This document shows positions 50,487 through 57,268 of a stretch of DNA of 64,000 bases, one piece after another. Below the pieces are notes generated by a model. It made no database searches and was not told where the DNA came from. It saw only the letters and a list, made by a program, of their open reading frames with translations. The stretch covers positions 6,670,501-6,734,500 of the forward strand of contig NZ_JADBEG010000001.1 of assembly GCF_014873755.1 (NCBI RefSeq), in the 5' to 3' direction. The DNA comes from Amycolatopsis lexingtonensis (lineage in GTDB: Bacteria; Actinomycetota; Actinomycetes; Mycobacteriales; Pseudonocardiaceae). The position numbers and the translations under genes are program-made. Position 1 is the stretch's first letter. The number at the start of each line of letters is the position of its first letter.

Positions 50487-51879
50487 GTGGTCCCCCGCCG
50501 TCGTCGTCCTGGCCGTCGAGCTTGCGCCGGGCGAGGTGCAGTTCGGCGAACACGGCGGCGAGCCGTCGTTCGGCGTCGTTGTGGTAGCCGATGCCGGTCA
50601 TGGCCCAGTCGTTGACGACGGTCAGGACCTCGGTGTCGGCGATGCCCAGGGCCTCGCGCTGCTCATCGAGGCGGTACTCCGCCCGCGTCCGGCGGATCTG
50701 CCCGAACGTCGTGGAGTAGCGGCGGGACTTGGTCAGGAAGTGGCCCCGGAACCCGAGCATGTGCGCCCACTTCCGGAGGTTCAGCTCCCGGTACTCGGGC
50801 AGGCCGCCGAGCCGCCAGGCGGTGCGCATGAGCTGCTTGTGGTGCTCGGTGATCGGAAGCTGTTCGATGTGCTCCGCCGAGCGGATGCGGTAGTCGGAGC
50901 CCTCGGTCAGGCGGGTGCCCTTGGTGGCGTACTTGGCGACGTAGCCCGCGACGCGCCGGTCGTGCCAGCCGCCGTCCGAGTCCTCCGAGGTGCCTTCCGA
51001 CGCGGCGATGGGCTCCACGTCGACCTGGTCACCCCACGTCAGCTCGACCACACCGACCGCCGAAGAGTCGGGGGTGCGCACGACGACGGAGGCCGCCGCG
51101 TCCTCAATCACGGCGGTCAGAAGGTCGTCGGTCACTTCGGCCGGCGGGGGCGGTCCGTCCGGTCCCTCGGGGCCATCGACGCGCACGACGGCGTGGAAAT
51201 GGATCAGGCCGCGCCGCTGGTACTCCGCGACCTTGGCGTAGGACAGGCGCATGAACTCGCGCAGCTCAGCTGGACGCAGTCCGAGAGCGCGAGCGAGCTT
51301 GCGACCCACGGCGATGGTGAAGCGGCGCCACAGCTCCCCCGCGTGCGCCTGCCACAGCACCGACCCGACGTAGTCGTAGGTCTCGGGGTCCAGGGGCGTG
51401 CCGAGAACGTCGTCGTACTGGGAGTGCAGCTCGCCACAGGAGCAGCGGCGCACGTGTCCATTGCGGAACGGTCGCGAGTGGACTTTCCCGAACGACGGCG
51501 CGGTCAGCGTCGCCAGCACCCGCAGGTGACCGGTGACGGTCTCGGGGACGCCCTTGCCCCCGGCCATGCCCGCGCGGATGAGGTGGAACGTGTCGTGCGC
51601 GTAGTGAGCGGAGCAAGACTCGCACACCGACGCGCGCCGGTTCTTGCAGGGGACGAACACGCTGCCGGACAGCTCGGCGACGACCTTGCCGGAGGAGTCG
51701 ACCACAGTGGAGCCCCCGGCCATCCGAACCGGCTTCGCGCAGCCCCGAGCGGCCTTGACCTTCCCAGCCCAGGTGTCGAAGTTCGCGCGGGCGAGGATGT
51801 GCGCCAGGGCCGGGTCCAGCGTGCCGGACTCCGAGAACGCGGCCACCATCTCGCCGAAGCCAGCCGGAGCAGCCACCAT
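50476..51879 (-). CDS. RepSA-like replication initiator
   Basis: This encodes 467 residues from an ATG at 51879 that overlaps the upstream stop (TGATG). It has the features of actinomycete AICE replication initiators: N-terminal Cys cluster (CKNRRASVCESCSAHYAHDTFHLI), CSCGEL, then the rolling-circle-type metal-binding motif HFHAVVRVDG and later GYVAKYATKG. RepSA-type proteins start rolling-circle replication of the excised element. The C-terminus is acidic (DGQDDDGGG). The gene is translationally coupled to the two small Cys-rich genes before it and to int after it. Confidence 0.85.
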   Translation of the reverse strand: MVAAPAGFGEMVAAFSESGTLDPALAHILARANFDTWAGKVKAARGCAKPVRMAGGSTVVDSSGKVVAELSGSVFVPCKNRRASVCESCSAHYAHDTFHLIRAGMAGGKGVPETVTGHLRVLATLTAPSFGKVHSRPFRNGHVRRCSCGELHSQYDDVLGTPLDPETYDYVGSVLWQAHAGELWRRFTIAVGRKLARALGLRPAELREFMRLSYAKVAEYQRRGLIHFHAVVRVDGPEGPDGPPPPAEVTDDLLTAVIEDAAASVVVRTPDSSAVGVVELTWGDQVDVEPIAASEGTSEDSDGGWHDRRVAGYVAKYATKGTRLTEGSDYRIRSAEHIEQLPITEHHKQLMRTAWRLGGLPEYRELNLRKWAHMLGFRGHFLTKSRRYSTTFGQIRRTRAEYRLDEQREALGIADTEVLTVVNDWAMTGIGYHNDAERRLAAVFAELHLARRKLDGQDDDGGGPHGR

Positions 51880-52382
51880 CAGGCAGCCACCCCCGCCCGA
51901 GCGGCACCCGGCCAACCGGTCCGGGTCGAGCGGCGGTCACCCCACACAACGGGACGGAAGGCCGAGTGGGTGCCGTCCAGGCAGGGCACTTCAAGGACTT
52001 CCCCGCGCTCCACGAGGTCGTTCCAGCGCTCCGGCGACACGCCCATGTTCAGGACCAGGTCCTGGACCAGCTCGGGGAGGTCGGTGAACCGCAGATCGCA
52101 GAACCGGTGACCTGTCTCGGAGTCCATGTCGGACAGCCGGAAGCGCTCACCCGGCAGGCGGCGAACCTGGGCGCAGTGGCGTTCCTGCTGCGCCACGACC
52201 ATGTCGGAGTAGGAGCCGAACCGGCCCTCTCCCCGGCAGGTGCGGCAGGCGATGCCGGACCCGGGCGTGACCGTGCCCATGCCCGAGCACGACCAGCACG
52301 GCGTCCACGCGATCACGGGAGCCTGAATGTGCGGCTGCCCGCAGCGGGAGCAGTCGAAGGTGAGCATGTCACCGAGCTGCAT
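51879..52382 (-). CDS. Cys-rich small protein of the element (167 aa)
   Basis: This encodes 167 residues from an ATG at 52382, 2 bp after the preceding stop. Zinc-type Cys pairs are CSRCGQP, CWSCSG and CRTCRGEG, in a DnaJ-like zinc-finger spacing. The central region FRLSDMDSETGHRF...LPELVQDLVLNMGVSPERWNDLVERGE parallels FRFSDENPLTLEPF...LPPYIEDVITDVIGLTEAKWEALVDAGE in the gene just upstream, so the two are paralogues. Its place before the replication gene suggests a role in replication or its control; no known function was recognised. Confidence 0.72.
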   Translation of the reverse strand: MQLGDMLTFDCSRCGQPHIQAPVIAWTPCWSCSGMGTVTPGSGIACRTCRGEGRFGSYSDMVVAQQERHCAQVRRLPGERFRLSDMDSETGHRFCDLRFTDLPELVQDLVLNMGVSPERWNDLVERGEVLEVPCLDGTHSAFRPVVWGDRRSTRTGWPGAARAGVAA

Positions 52383-52384
52383 GG

Positions 52385-52789
52385 TCACGCCCAACCTCCC
52401 ACGCACCCGCACAGCACGGCACCGCCGACGCGGCCGGTCATCGAGCCGTCCTCATCGCACATCGCGCCCGTACCCCAGCAGTCCGGGCACACACCGGCAG
52501 GAGCCTGGCGACCGACCCGGTTCGCGACAGCGCGGAGGAACGGCGCCAGCGTGTAGTACTGGAACGGGCCGACCACGGTGTAGGTCTCACCCGCGTCCAC
52601 GAGCGCTTCCCACTTCGCCTCGGTCAGCCCGATGACGTCGGTGATCACGTCCTCGATGTACGGCGGCAGGTCACCAAACTTGTTGCGGCCGAACGGTTCC
52701 AGCGTCAGCGGGTTCTCGTCGGAGAACCGGAACCGCTCCGGGATCACCGTCACGTACCGCTCGTCATCCAGCAGTGCAAGAGCGCCCAT
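52385..52789 (-). CDS. Small paralogous protein of the element (134 aa)
   Basis: This encodes 134 residues from an ATG at 52789 with a perfect GGAGG upstream. The first ~85 residues align with the central part of the next gene (the FRFSD...LPPYIEDVITD block); the Cys pairs here are at the C-terminus (CPDCWGTGAMCDE and VLCGCVGG) instead of the N-terminus. It is the first gene of the rep-int operon, directly after the palindromic operators. The function is unknown. Confidence 0.72.
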   Translation of the reverse strand: MGALALLDDERYVTVIPERFRFSDENPLTLEPFGRNKFGDLPPYIEDVITDVIGLTEAKWEALVDAGETYTVVGPFQYYTLAPFLRAVANRVGRQAPAGVCPDCWGTGAMCDEDGSMTGRVGGAVLCGCVGGWA

Positions 52790-52821
52790 GTTCGCCTCCG
52801 TCGTCGCGCCGAACCCGGTCA

Positions 52822-52837
52822 ACCTCCCTAGGGAGGT
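52822..52837. promoter_or_regulatory. Palindromic operator, copy 1
   Basis: A perfect 16-bp palindrome (ACCTCCCTAGGGAGGT) lies in the divergent promoter region between the rep operon and the GntR gene. It is identical to copy 2, whose centre is 29 bp away. Confidence 0.72.
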
Positions 52838-52850
52838 ATCCTCAGATTGC

Positions 52851-52866
52851 ACCTCCCTAGGGAGGT
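52851..52866. promoter_or_regulatory. Palindromic operator, copy 2, within rep promoter
   Basis: The same 16-bp palindrome occurs directly after a minus-strand -35 hexamer TTGACA (52867-52872), so it occupies the spacer of the presumed rep-int promoter. A bound regulator would block RNA polymerase there. Confidence 0.72.
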
Positions 52867-52885
52867 TGTCAAGCAAGGTGTGGAG

Positions 52886-52901
52886 GTCTCACTAGGGAGG
52901 C
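52886..52901. promoter_or_regulatory. Degenerate third operator near the GntR promoter
   Basis: GTCTCACTAGGGAGGC matches the 16-bp palindrome at 12 of 16 positions and sits just before a plus-strand TACGCT -10-like element (52904-52909). It would allow graded self-repression of the regulator gene. Confidence 0.45.
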
Positions 52902-52936
52902 CGTACGCTGGACGCTGACGCAGCGAAGGAGACCCC

Positions 52937-53704
52937 GTGTCGGAACGGCTACCGCTCAGCAGACGGATCGCGGCCGACCTGCGCGCGGCGATCATGCAGG
53001 GCGAACTCGCCCCGGGTGCCGTGCTCCCGTCCGAGCGGCAGCTCATCGCCCAGTACGGCACGACGAAGGCGACCGCCGGCAAGGCGATTGCCTTCCTGGT
53101 CTCCGAGGGCCTGGTGACGACTGAGTTCGGACGCGGCACCTTCGTCCGACGCCGTCCACCTCTCCGTCGCGTCTCGGCAGCACGACGCCACGCGGCCCAC
53201 CGGGACACCGGAAAGCCCGTCTTCGACGTCGGAGCGATCGAGCAGGGCCGGGTTCCGTCGCGCCGGATTCTCTTCGTCGGGCGCGCTCCCCTGCCCGCGA
53301 ACGCAGCTCATTGGCTACGCGCCTCACCCGGCGACGAGGCAGTCGTGCGCCGTCGCTTGCAGTTCCTCGACGAAGAGCCGGTCGTGGTCTCCGCGAGCTA
53401 CTACCCGCTGTGGCTTGCGGCGGACACTCGCCTTGAGTCTCCCGAAGCGCTGCCGGAGGGGCCCGACGAGCTGATCGAGGCGCTCGGGCACGCGTTCTTC
53501 CGAGGGGTCGAGGTGTTCAGCGCCCTCATGCCGACCCCAGAGGAGACGGAGTTGCTCAACCTCCACGCCGGCGTGCCAGTGATGCACATGTGGGACGTCG
53601 ACTACGACAAGGACGGCAGACCGTTGCAGGCCGCTCACGACGTCTACGCGGGCGACAAGCACGAGTTCATCTACGAGTGGAACGAAGGCGACATTCAGCC
53701 ATGA
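52937..53704 (+). CDS. GntR/UTRA-type (KorSA-like) regulator of the element
   Basis: This encodes 255 residues from a GTG at 52937 with AAGGAGA upstream. The N-terminal winged helix is clear (LPLSRRIAADLRAAIMQGELAPGAVLPSERQLIAQYGTTKATAGKAIAFLVSEGLV). The C-terminal half is a UTRA-type ligand domain (PSRRILFVGRAPLP, VVRRRLQFLDEEPVVVSASYYP). In pSAM2-like elements the GntR protein KorSA represses replication and transfer genes. The palindromes next to its start and inside the divergent rep promoter are the obvious targets. It overlaps the HIT gene by 4 bp. Confidence 0.87.
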   Translation: MSERLPLSRRIAADLRAAIMQGELAPGAVLPSERQLIAQYGTTKATAGKAIAFLVSEGLVTTEFGRGTFVRRRPPLRRVSAARRHAAHRDTGKPVFDVGAIEQGRVPSRRILFVGRAPLPANAAHWLRASPGDEAVVRRRLQFLDEEPVVVSASYYPLWLAADTRLESPEALPEGPDELIEALGHAFFRGVEVFSALMPTPEETELLNLHAGVPVMHMWDVDYDKDGRPLQAAHDVYAGDKHEFIYEWNEGDIQP

Positions 53705-54204
53705 CGAGCGAGTGGCCGGGCAACTGGGCTGATCGGATCAGCGGCCAAGCCTGTGAGATGTGCGAGTCGAAGCGCTTGGACGAGGACGCCTACGGCATCC
53801 GGATCTTCGAGACGGCCGATGTGGACGCCGTGCTCCAGCGAGCCGACATCCAGCGCGGCTACACGCTCGTGATCTGGCGGGGGCGTCACGTCGTCGAGCC
53901 GTTCGAGCTGAGCGAGTCGGAGGCGCAGGGGTACTGGAAGGCGACGTTGACGGTGGCGAAGGCGCTAGCCACGTTCTACCGGCCGCTGAAGATGAACTAC
54001 GAGACGCTGGGGAACACCGTCCCGCATCTCCACACGCACCTAGTGCCGCGTTTCGTCGAGGACCCTGCTCCGGGGAGGCCGTTCCCGCTGCTGCCTCAGA
54101 GTGGCGACGAGTCCCAGATCGACCCCTCGCAACTTGCTAGCGACGCCGCAGCGCTTCGGGCTGTCCTCGGTCGAGCCGCTGCCCGTGAGGCGGAGGCTTG
54201 GTGA
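53701..54204 (+). CDS. HIT-family (histidine triad) protein of the element
   Basis: This encodes 167 residues from an ATG at 53701 overlapping the regulator stop (ATGA). The histidine triad is in NTVPHLHTHLVPRF, with the conserved upstream segment and a Cys pair near the N-terminus (CEMCES). HIT proteins are nucleotide hydrolases or transferases. The tight coupling to the regulator suggests a role in element control, much as pSAM2 carries the Nudix-type immunity protein Pif; that comparison is inference. Confidence 0.85.
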   Translation: MTSEWPGNWADRISGQACEMCESKRLDEDAYGIRIFETADVDAVLQRADIQRGYTLVIWRGRHVVEPFELSESEAQGYWKATLTVAKALATFYRPLKMNYETLGNTVPHLHTHLVPRFVEDPAPGRPFPLLPQSGDESQIDPSQLASDAAALRAVLGRAAAREAEAW

Positions 54205-54579
54205 GAACTTTCTCTACAGGATCAAGGCGGCCCCTCCGGGGCCGCTCGGCCCCAGCTCTATGCCCCGGCCAAGCCCTCGCGGGGGCGTGCGGCCTGGCGG
54301 CCGGTCCCCCGCGAGTCGGCCGGGGCGAGCGGGCCGATGGACGAGGTAAGCCGCGGATCCGAGAAGAGATGTCCTCGCCGGACGGCAGGCTCCGGGATGG
54401 CCAAGCTCGTCAGCGGACAGGGCTTGTGGGGCCGTCACCAAGCGGTCATCCCGCCGCCTGACTCGATGGCTATCGCGGTGAACCGGGGCCGCAAGCTTGA
54501 CAAATTCGCCGGCGGCGTCGCGGTGGGTTGCGGCCCCGGTTCACCGCGATAAAGACGCCATCAGGCGACGGGATGACCG
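54205..54579. other. Non-coding region with two very large hairpins (possible origin or transfer site)
   Basis: About 375 bp between the HIT gene and the SIR2 gene without a convincing gene. It holds two large inverted repeats (annotated separately). Such paired structures are typical of single-strand origins, double-strand origins or transfer loci of rolling-circle elements, or of convergent terminators; the right arm of the second hairpin runs into the SIR2 stop. Confidence 0.55.
54262..54326. repeat. Large compound hairpin A
   Basis: Outer arms GCCCCGGCC/GGCCGGGGC enclose, with short unpaired gaps, the inner arms CTCGCGGGGG/CCCCCGCGAG around a 20-base G/C-rich centre. Confidence 0.65.
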
Positions 54580-54581
54580 CT
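54441..54581. repeat. Large hairpin B with 24-bp perfect core arms
   Basis: Perfect 24-base arms lie at 54471-54494 and 54528-54551. Beyond them the pairing continues with small gaps through blocks such as CGCCTGA and AGCGGTCATCCCG, so the whole structure spans about 140 bp. The loop is 33 bases. The right end overlaps the stop codon of the SIR2 gene. Confidence 0.75.
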
Positions 54582-56145
54582 AGCCCTCGCCATTGAAATC
54601 ACTCAGCTTCGCACCATATTCAAGTCGGTCATACTTACACGCAAGCTTGTAGGCACTCGTGTCTATCAGTCCAGGCTTATTAACGAATAAATCCAAAAGG
54701 AACAACCTGAGAGCTTCAACATCCTCGACGGAATCGAATGTGCAACCCAAGCCGAAAGATAGAATCTCGGGCGCACTTCTCTTTGCATACTCCACAAAGG
54801 GAACACCCTTAGAGTCGGAGTTCGGGAAATACGGGGGAATGTCAGCCATTTCCATAAGTTGCTGCGCACGCTGAGGCAAGTCAGAGGTATCCCTCAACTC
54901 GCCACCATGAGAAACCGCATAAAGGTAAAGCGGGTAGAATATCGGCGCCCACTTGATAGGCGACTTAAAGGCCACGGGTAGCACATGCTCAATCAGCTTC
55001 TCTGCGGGATGGTTCTCTTCCCGCTTGAGCATCGCAATCGTAAAATCTCTGCGCGAGAAGCCGACGTAGCCCTTTTCGGAAAGCGCAGCCCGAGTGCCGA
55101 CACCTACAACGACATCTACGTCGTCCAGCCGCGTCTGGTCGTCAATGTCGAGGACATGAATCCGGCCAGCCGGAGGCTCCGTGAACGCAAGCTCGTACAC
55201 CTCTTGTTTGAGCTGTCGCAACATCTTCAGTGGGAATCGTCGCGGCAATTCAGCCATCACCGTAAAAAAGGGAGTAAAGTCGTCTGCGACACATTCGATC
55301 ACGTTGATGTTGTGTCCGCGCAGCAGCATGGGCGCCATGCGATACCCAGGGGGAGTAGCCGAACTCGGTCGACGAATGAATATAAGACGCTCATTCAGAC
55401 GCTCGATGTTTGCCACCGAGATGCAATCCAGCAGCTTACCCAGCAACTCTTGGATATGACTATCAGTTAAGCTGTACCCCAGGAAGACGATCGGGTTCTC
55501 AACAAAGAAGGTAAGAACCTTGGCCAGAAGATAGGGATTTCGAGCCTCGTACTCTACGTAGTCTTCATGGGTTAGAACTAAAGAGCTAGGCTCTTCCATG
55601 CTCCCATGGATCTTATAAATCTCGCCGATCCCCTGAGTTTCAGCAAAAAGAACCGACTCTTGCCCTACAAAAGTATGATAACTCGGGAAGCTCTTTTCCA
55701 AAAGATGATCCCAGTTCGTTGTCAAAACTGCATGGGCATTAACCCTTGCCAGCGACTCCATCTCAGCCAGCAACTCCGAGGGCAAGCTCGGAGAATCGAA
55801 GCCCTCGATGTAGCGAGATATTTCAATCTTCAAAGGGTCGCTAAAATGCTGAACTAGATGCTCATTTTGGGCACGAGAATCCGCGTAGACATCGTCCGTC
55901 CACCACAACTCATAGAGATCACGAGCGATCTCGGTGGCCACACCGGGAAGCCCAGTCTGACTCTTCCCCTCATAGTAGGTGATCGGCTTGCCCATCGTCG
56001 CCGAGAAGTGACTTAGTAACCCGCGCCAGTCAGGCAAGCCCAAGTATCGACGAGATATTCCGGAGCCAACAAACAGGACCGGCAGAGTGCGCGAACTCTT
56101 GATGTGCGCAGCGAACTGCTCGACAGCTCGGACTTCCTCGTCCAT
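54580..56145 (-). CDS. SIR2-domain protein, probable anti-phage NADase cargo
   Basis: This encodes 521 residues from an ATG at 56145 with GGAGG upstream. The N-terminal ~280 residues are a SIR2-like domain: PVLFVGSGISRRYLGLPDW (NAD loop), the TTNWDHLLE motif, IYKIHGS with the catalytic His, and FLGYSLTDS. The C-terminal ~240 residues (from about RFPLKMLRQL) match nothing I know. SIR2-domain proteins of this size are common phage-defence effectors that destroy NAD on infection (as in DSR and Thoeris systems). Base composition is visibly richer in A+T than all neighbours, indicating recent transfer. It has no partner gene in the element, so it may act alone. Confidence 0.8.
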   Translation of the reverse strand: MDEEVRAVEQFAAHIKSSRTLPVLFVGSGISRRYLGLPDWRGLLSHFSATMGKPITYYEGKSQTGLPGVATEIARDLYELWWTDDVYADSRAQNEHLVQHFSDPLKIEISRYIEGFDSPSLPSELLAEMESLARVNAHAVLTTNWDHLLEKSFPSYHTFVGQESVLFAETQGIGEIYKIHGSMEEPSSLVLTHEDYVEYEARNPYLLAKVLTFFVENPIVFLGYSLTDSHIQELLGKLLDCISVANIERLNERLIFIRRPSSATPPGYRMAPMLLRGHNINVIECVADDFTPFFTVMAELPRRFPLKMLRQLKQEVYELAFTEPPAGRIHVLDIDDQTRLDDVDVVVGVGTRAALSEKGYVGFSRRDFTIAMLKREENHPAEKLIEHVLPVAFKSPIKWAPIFYPLYLYAVSHGGELRDTSDLPQRAQQLMEMADIPPYFPNSDSKGVPFVEYAKRSAPEILSFGLGCTFDSVEDVEALRLFLLDLFVNKPGLIDTSAYKLACKYDRLEYGAKLSDFNGEG

Positions 56146-56372
56146 TCGATCCTCCGCCAACGTTGCTCACAGAAAGATCGCCTGGGCAAGCGGCGCTGTT
56201 ACACGTCCAATAACGACATCGGCGCACGCTTGGAAGCGCACGGCACGGTCGACAACAACCTGGGTACAAATCCGGTACAGATGACACCAACCAGCGACGA
56301 CAGACGACGACCGCCAACAGGCACAAACCCGCAGCTCAGAGCCCCGCACCACGGCATCACTCAAGGCAGGAC
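56146..56372. other. Right end of the element, upstream of the SIR2 gene
   Basis: About 230 bp that should hold the SIR2 promoter on the minus strand. The pair of GGTACA repeats at 56263-56279 mirrors the pair near attL. I saw no gene. Confidence 0.45.
56263..56279. repeat. Right-end GGTACA direct repeat pair (possible integrase arm site)
   Basis: GGTACAAATCCGGTACA differs from the left-end GGTACAACGTCGGTACA only at the three central positions. Spacing and orientation are the same. It lies 93 bp from attR. Confidence 0.45.
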
Positions 56373-56390
56373 GCAGTTCACGAACTACCG
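56373..56390 (+). repeat. attR core of the integrated element
   Basis: This is identical to the attL core at 49231-49248. It is followed by CTGACG, so reading the yajQ frame across it gives Gln-Phe-Thr-Asn-Tyr-Arg-stop, i.e. the original chromosomal end of yajQ left behind by the insertion. Confidence 0.88.
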
Positions 56391-56401
56391 CTGACGTCAC
56401 C

Positions 56402-56429
56402 GCGGGCACCCGGCTGACCGGGTGCCCGC
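56402..56429. terminator. Former yajQ terminator, now behind attR
   Basis: Perfect 12-bp arms (GCGGGCACCCGG and its complement) with a 4-base loop. It follows the displaced yajQ end and directly abuts the stop of the convergent lipoprotein gene, so it can still end that transcript. Confidence 0.72.
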
Positions 56430-57089
56430 TCAGGACGGCGTCAACGTCCAGCTCGCCTCATACCCATCCACCTTCAAAAACCCCGGCCCCCGAACATCCC
56501 GCTCCACCTGCACATCCCCGATCTGGTTCAGCAGCAGATCCCGGAACTCCCCCGCGTGGATCCACAGCGCGATGTTCCCCCGCGTCTTCGCCGCGAACCG
56601 CACCCGAGTCACCCCCGCCGGCAGCCGGAGTACCGCCTCGCCCTTGCCCTTCGACTCCTGGCCCGGCGCCGTCGTCGGCAGGCTCCGGAAGTCCGAAATC
56701 GTCGCCGTCCACGGCGCGTTCGCGTGCACCGTCACCCGCTTTGTCGGGCGGTCCTCGTACGTGTTCAGCCACGTCGTGCCCTTGTACGCGCCGATCGCGT
56801 TGACCAGGCCGTGCTCGCCGCCGTCCGAGTCGATGATCACGTTCGAGGTGCACTTCGGGCAGTCGAACGTGAAGAACCCCATCTGGTCGGCCGGCCAGCT
56901 GGTCTCGAACTCGCCGCTGCCCTTGCCCGTGTGCGTCTCCGTCGGCACCTCGCGCGGCGCCGGGGGCGCGGTCGTGATCGGCGTCGGGACCGAAACGCCG
57001 GACGCGGACTCGATCGTCCCGTAGCCGACGCTGGGGGCGCACCCCGCCGCCAAGGCCAGCACGAGGACGCCGAACAACCGTAGTTTCAT
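56430..57089 (-). CDS. Putative lipoprotein
   Basis: This encodes 219 residues from an ATG at 57089. A signal sequence with lipobox (LALAAGC, Cys at residue 17) predicts membrane anchoring outside the cell. A Thr/Pro-rich linker leads to a beta-rich domain with CPKC (FDCPKCTSNVIID) and NAPWTATISDF. The domain resembles small extracytoplasmic jelly-roll or pre-peptidase folds but I cannot name the family. Confidence 0.72.
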   Translation of the reverse strand: MKLRLFGVLVLALAAGCAPSVGYGTIESASGVSVPTPITTAPPAPREVPTETHTGKGSGEFETSWPADQMGFFTFDCPKCTSNVIIDSDGGEHGLVNAIGAYKGTTWLNTYEDRPTKRVTVHANAPWTATISDFRSLPTTAPGQESKGKGEAVLRLPAGVTRVRFAAKTRGNIALWIHAGEFRDLLLNQIGDVQVERDVRGPGFLKVDGYEASWTLTPS

Positions 57090-57268
57090 CGTTCCCCCTC
57101 CGGTGATCTTTCGACCTACCGCGCCTCCGCGTTACCGTCACGCGCCGCAACCGGTCACCCGATGGCGCACAGCAAACCCCTCGAACGCGCGAATGGGCCG
57201 TGTGACTGTCCACGGCGGACCCGATCAGCGTGTTGTAATCGCGCGGTCACCGCATGGAGAGGGTCAGG

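Larger units (their letters stand above)
49231..56390. mobile_element. Integrative element in the 3' end of yajQ (AICE-like, no transfer gene seen)
   Basis: The region between the two perfect 18-bp attachment cores is about 7.2 kb. Its gene set matches an actinomycete integrative and conjugative element of the pSAM2 type: tyrosine integrase at one end, RepSA-like replication initiator overlapping it, GntR-type regulator with palindromic operators, then cargo. The expected FtsK/SpoIIIE-like TraB transfer protein is missing, as is an obvious excisionase. The insertion keeps yajQ intact because the element supplies the last codons and stop. The right boundary contains the original yajQ end and, next to it, the presumed original yajQ terminator. 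Confidence 0.85.

Noticed and set aside
52820..52901. Possible CRISPR-like array from the repeated palindromes
   Set aside because: Only two exact copies plus one degenerate copy with unequal, short gaps inside a divergent promoter; they are operators, not an array.
54198..54552. Small frames in the hairpin region of the element
   Set aside because: No ribosome sites or plausible proteins; the sequence is dominated by inverted repeats.
56104..56394. Short plus-strand frame ending in the yajQ-like tail at attR
   Set aside because: The final residues come from the attachment core, not from a gene; the upstream part is antisense to the SIR2 gene start and non-coding.
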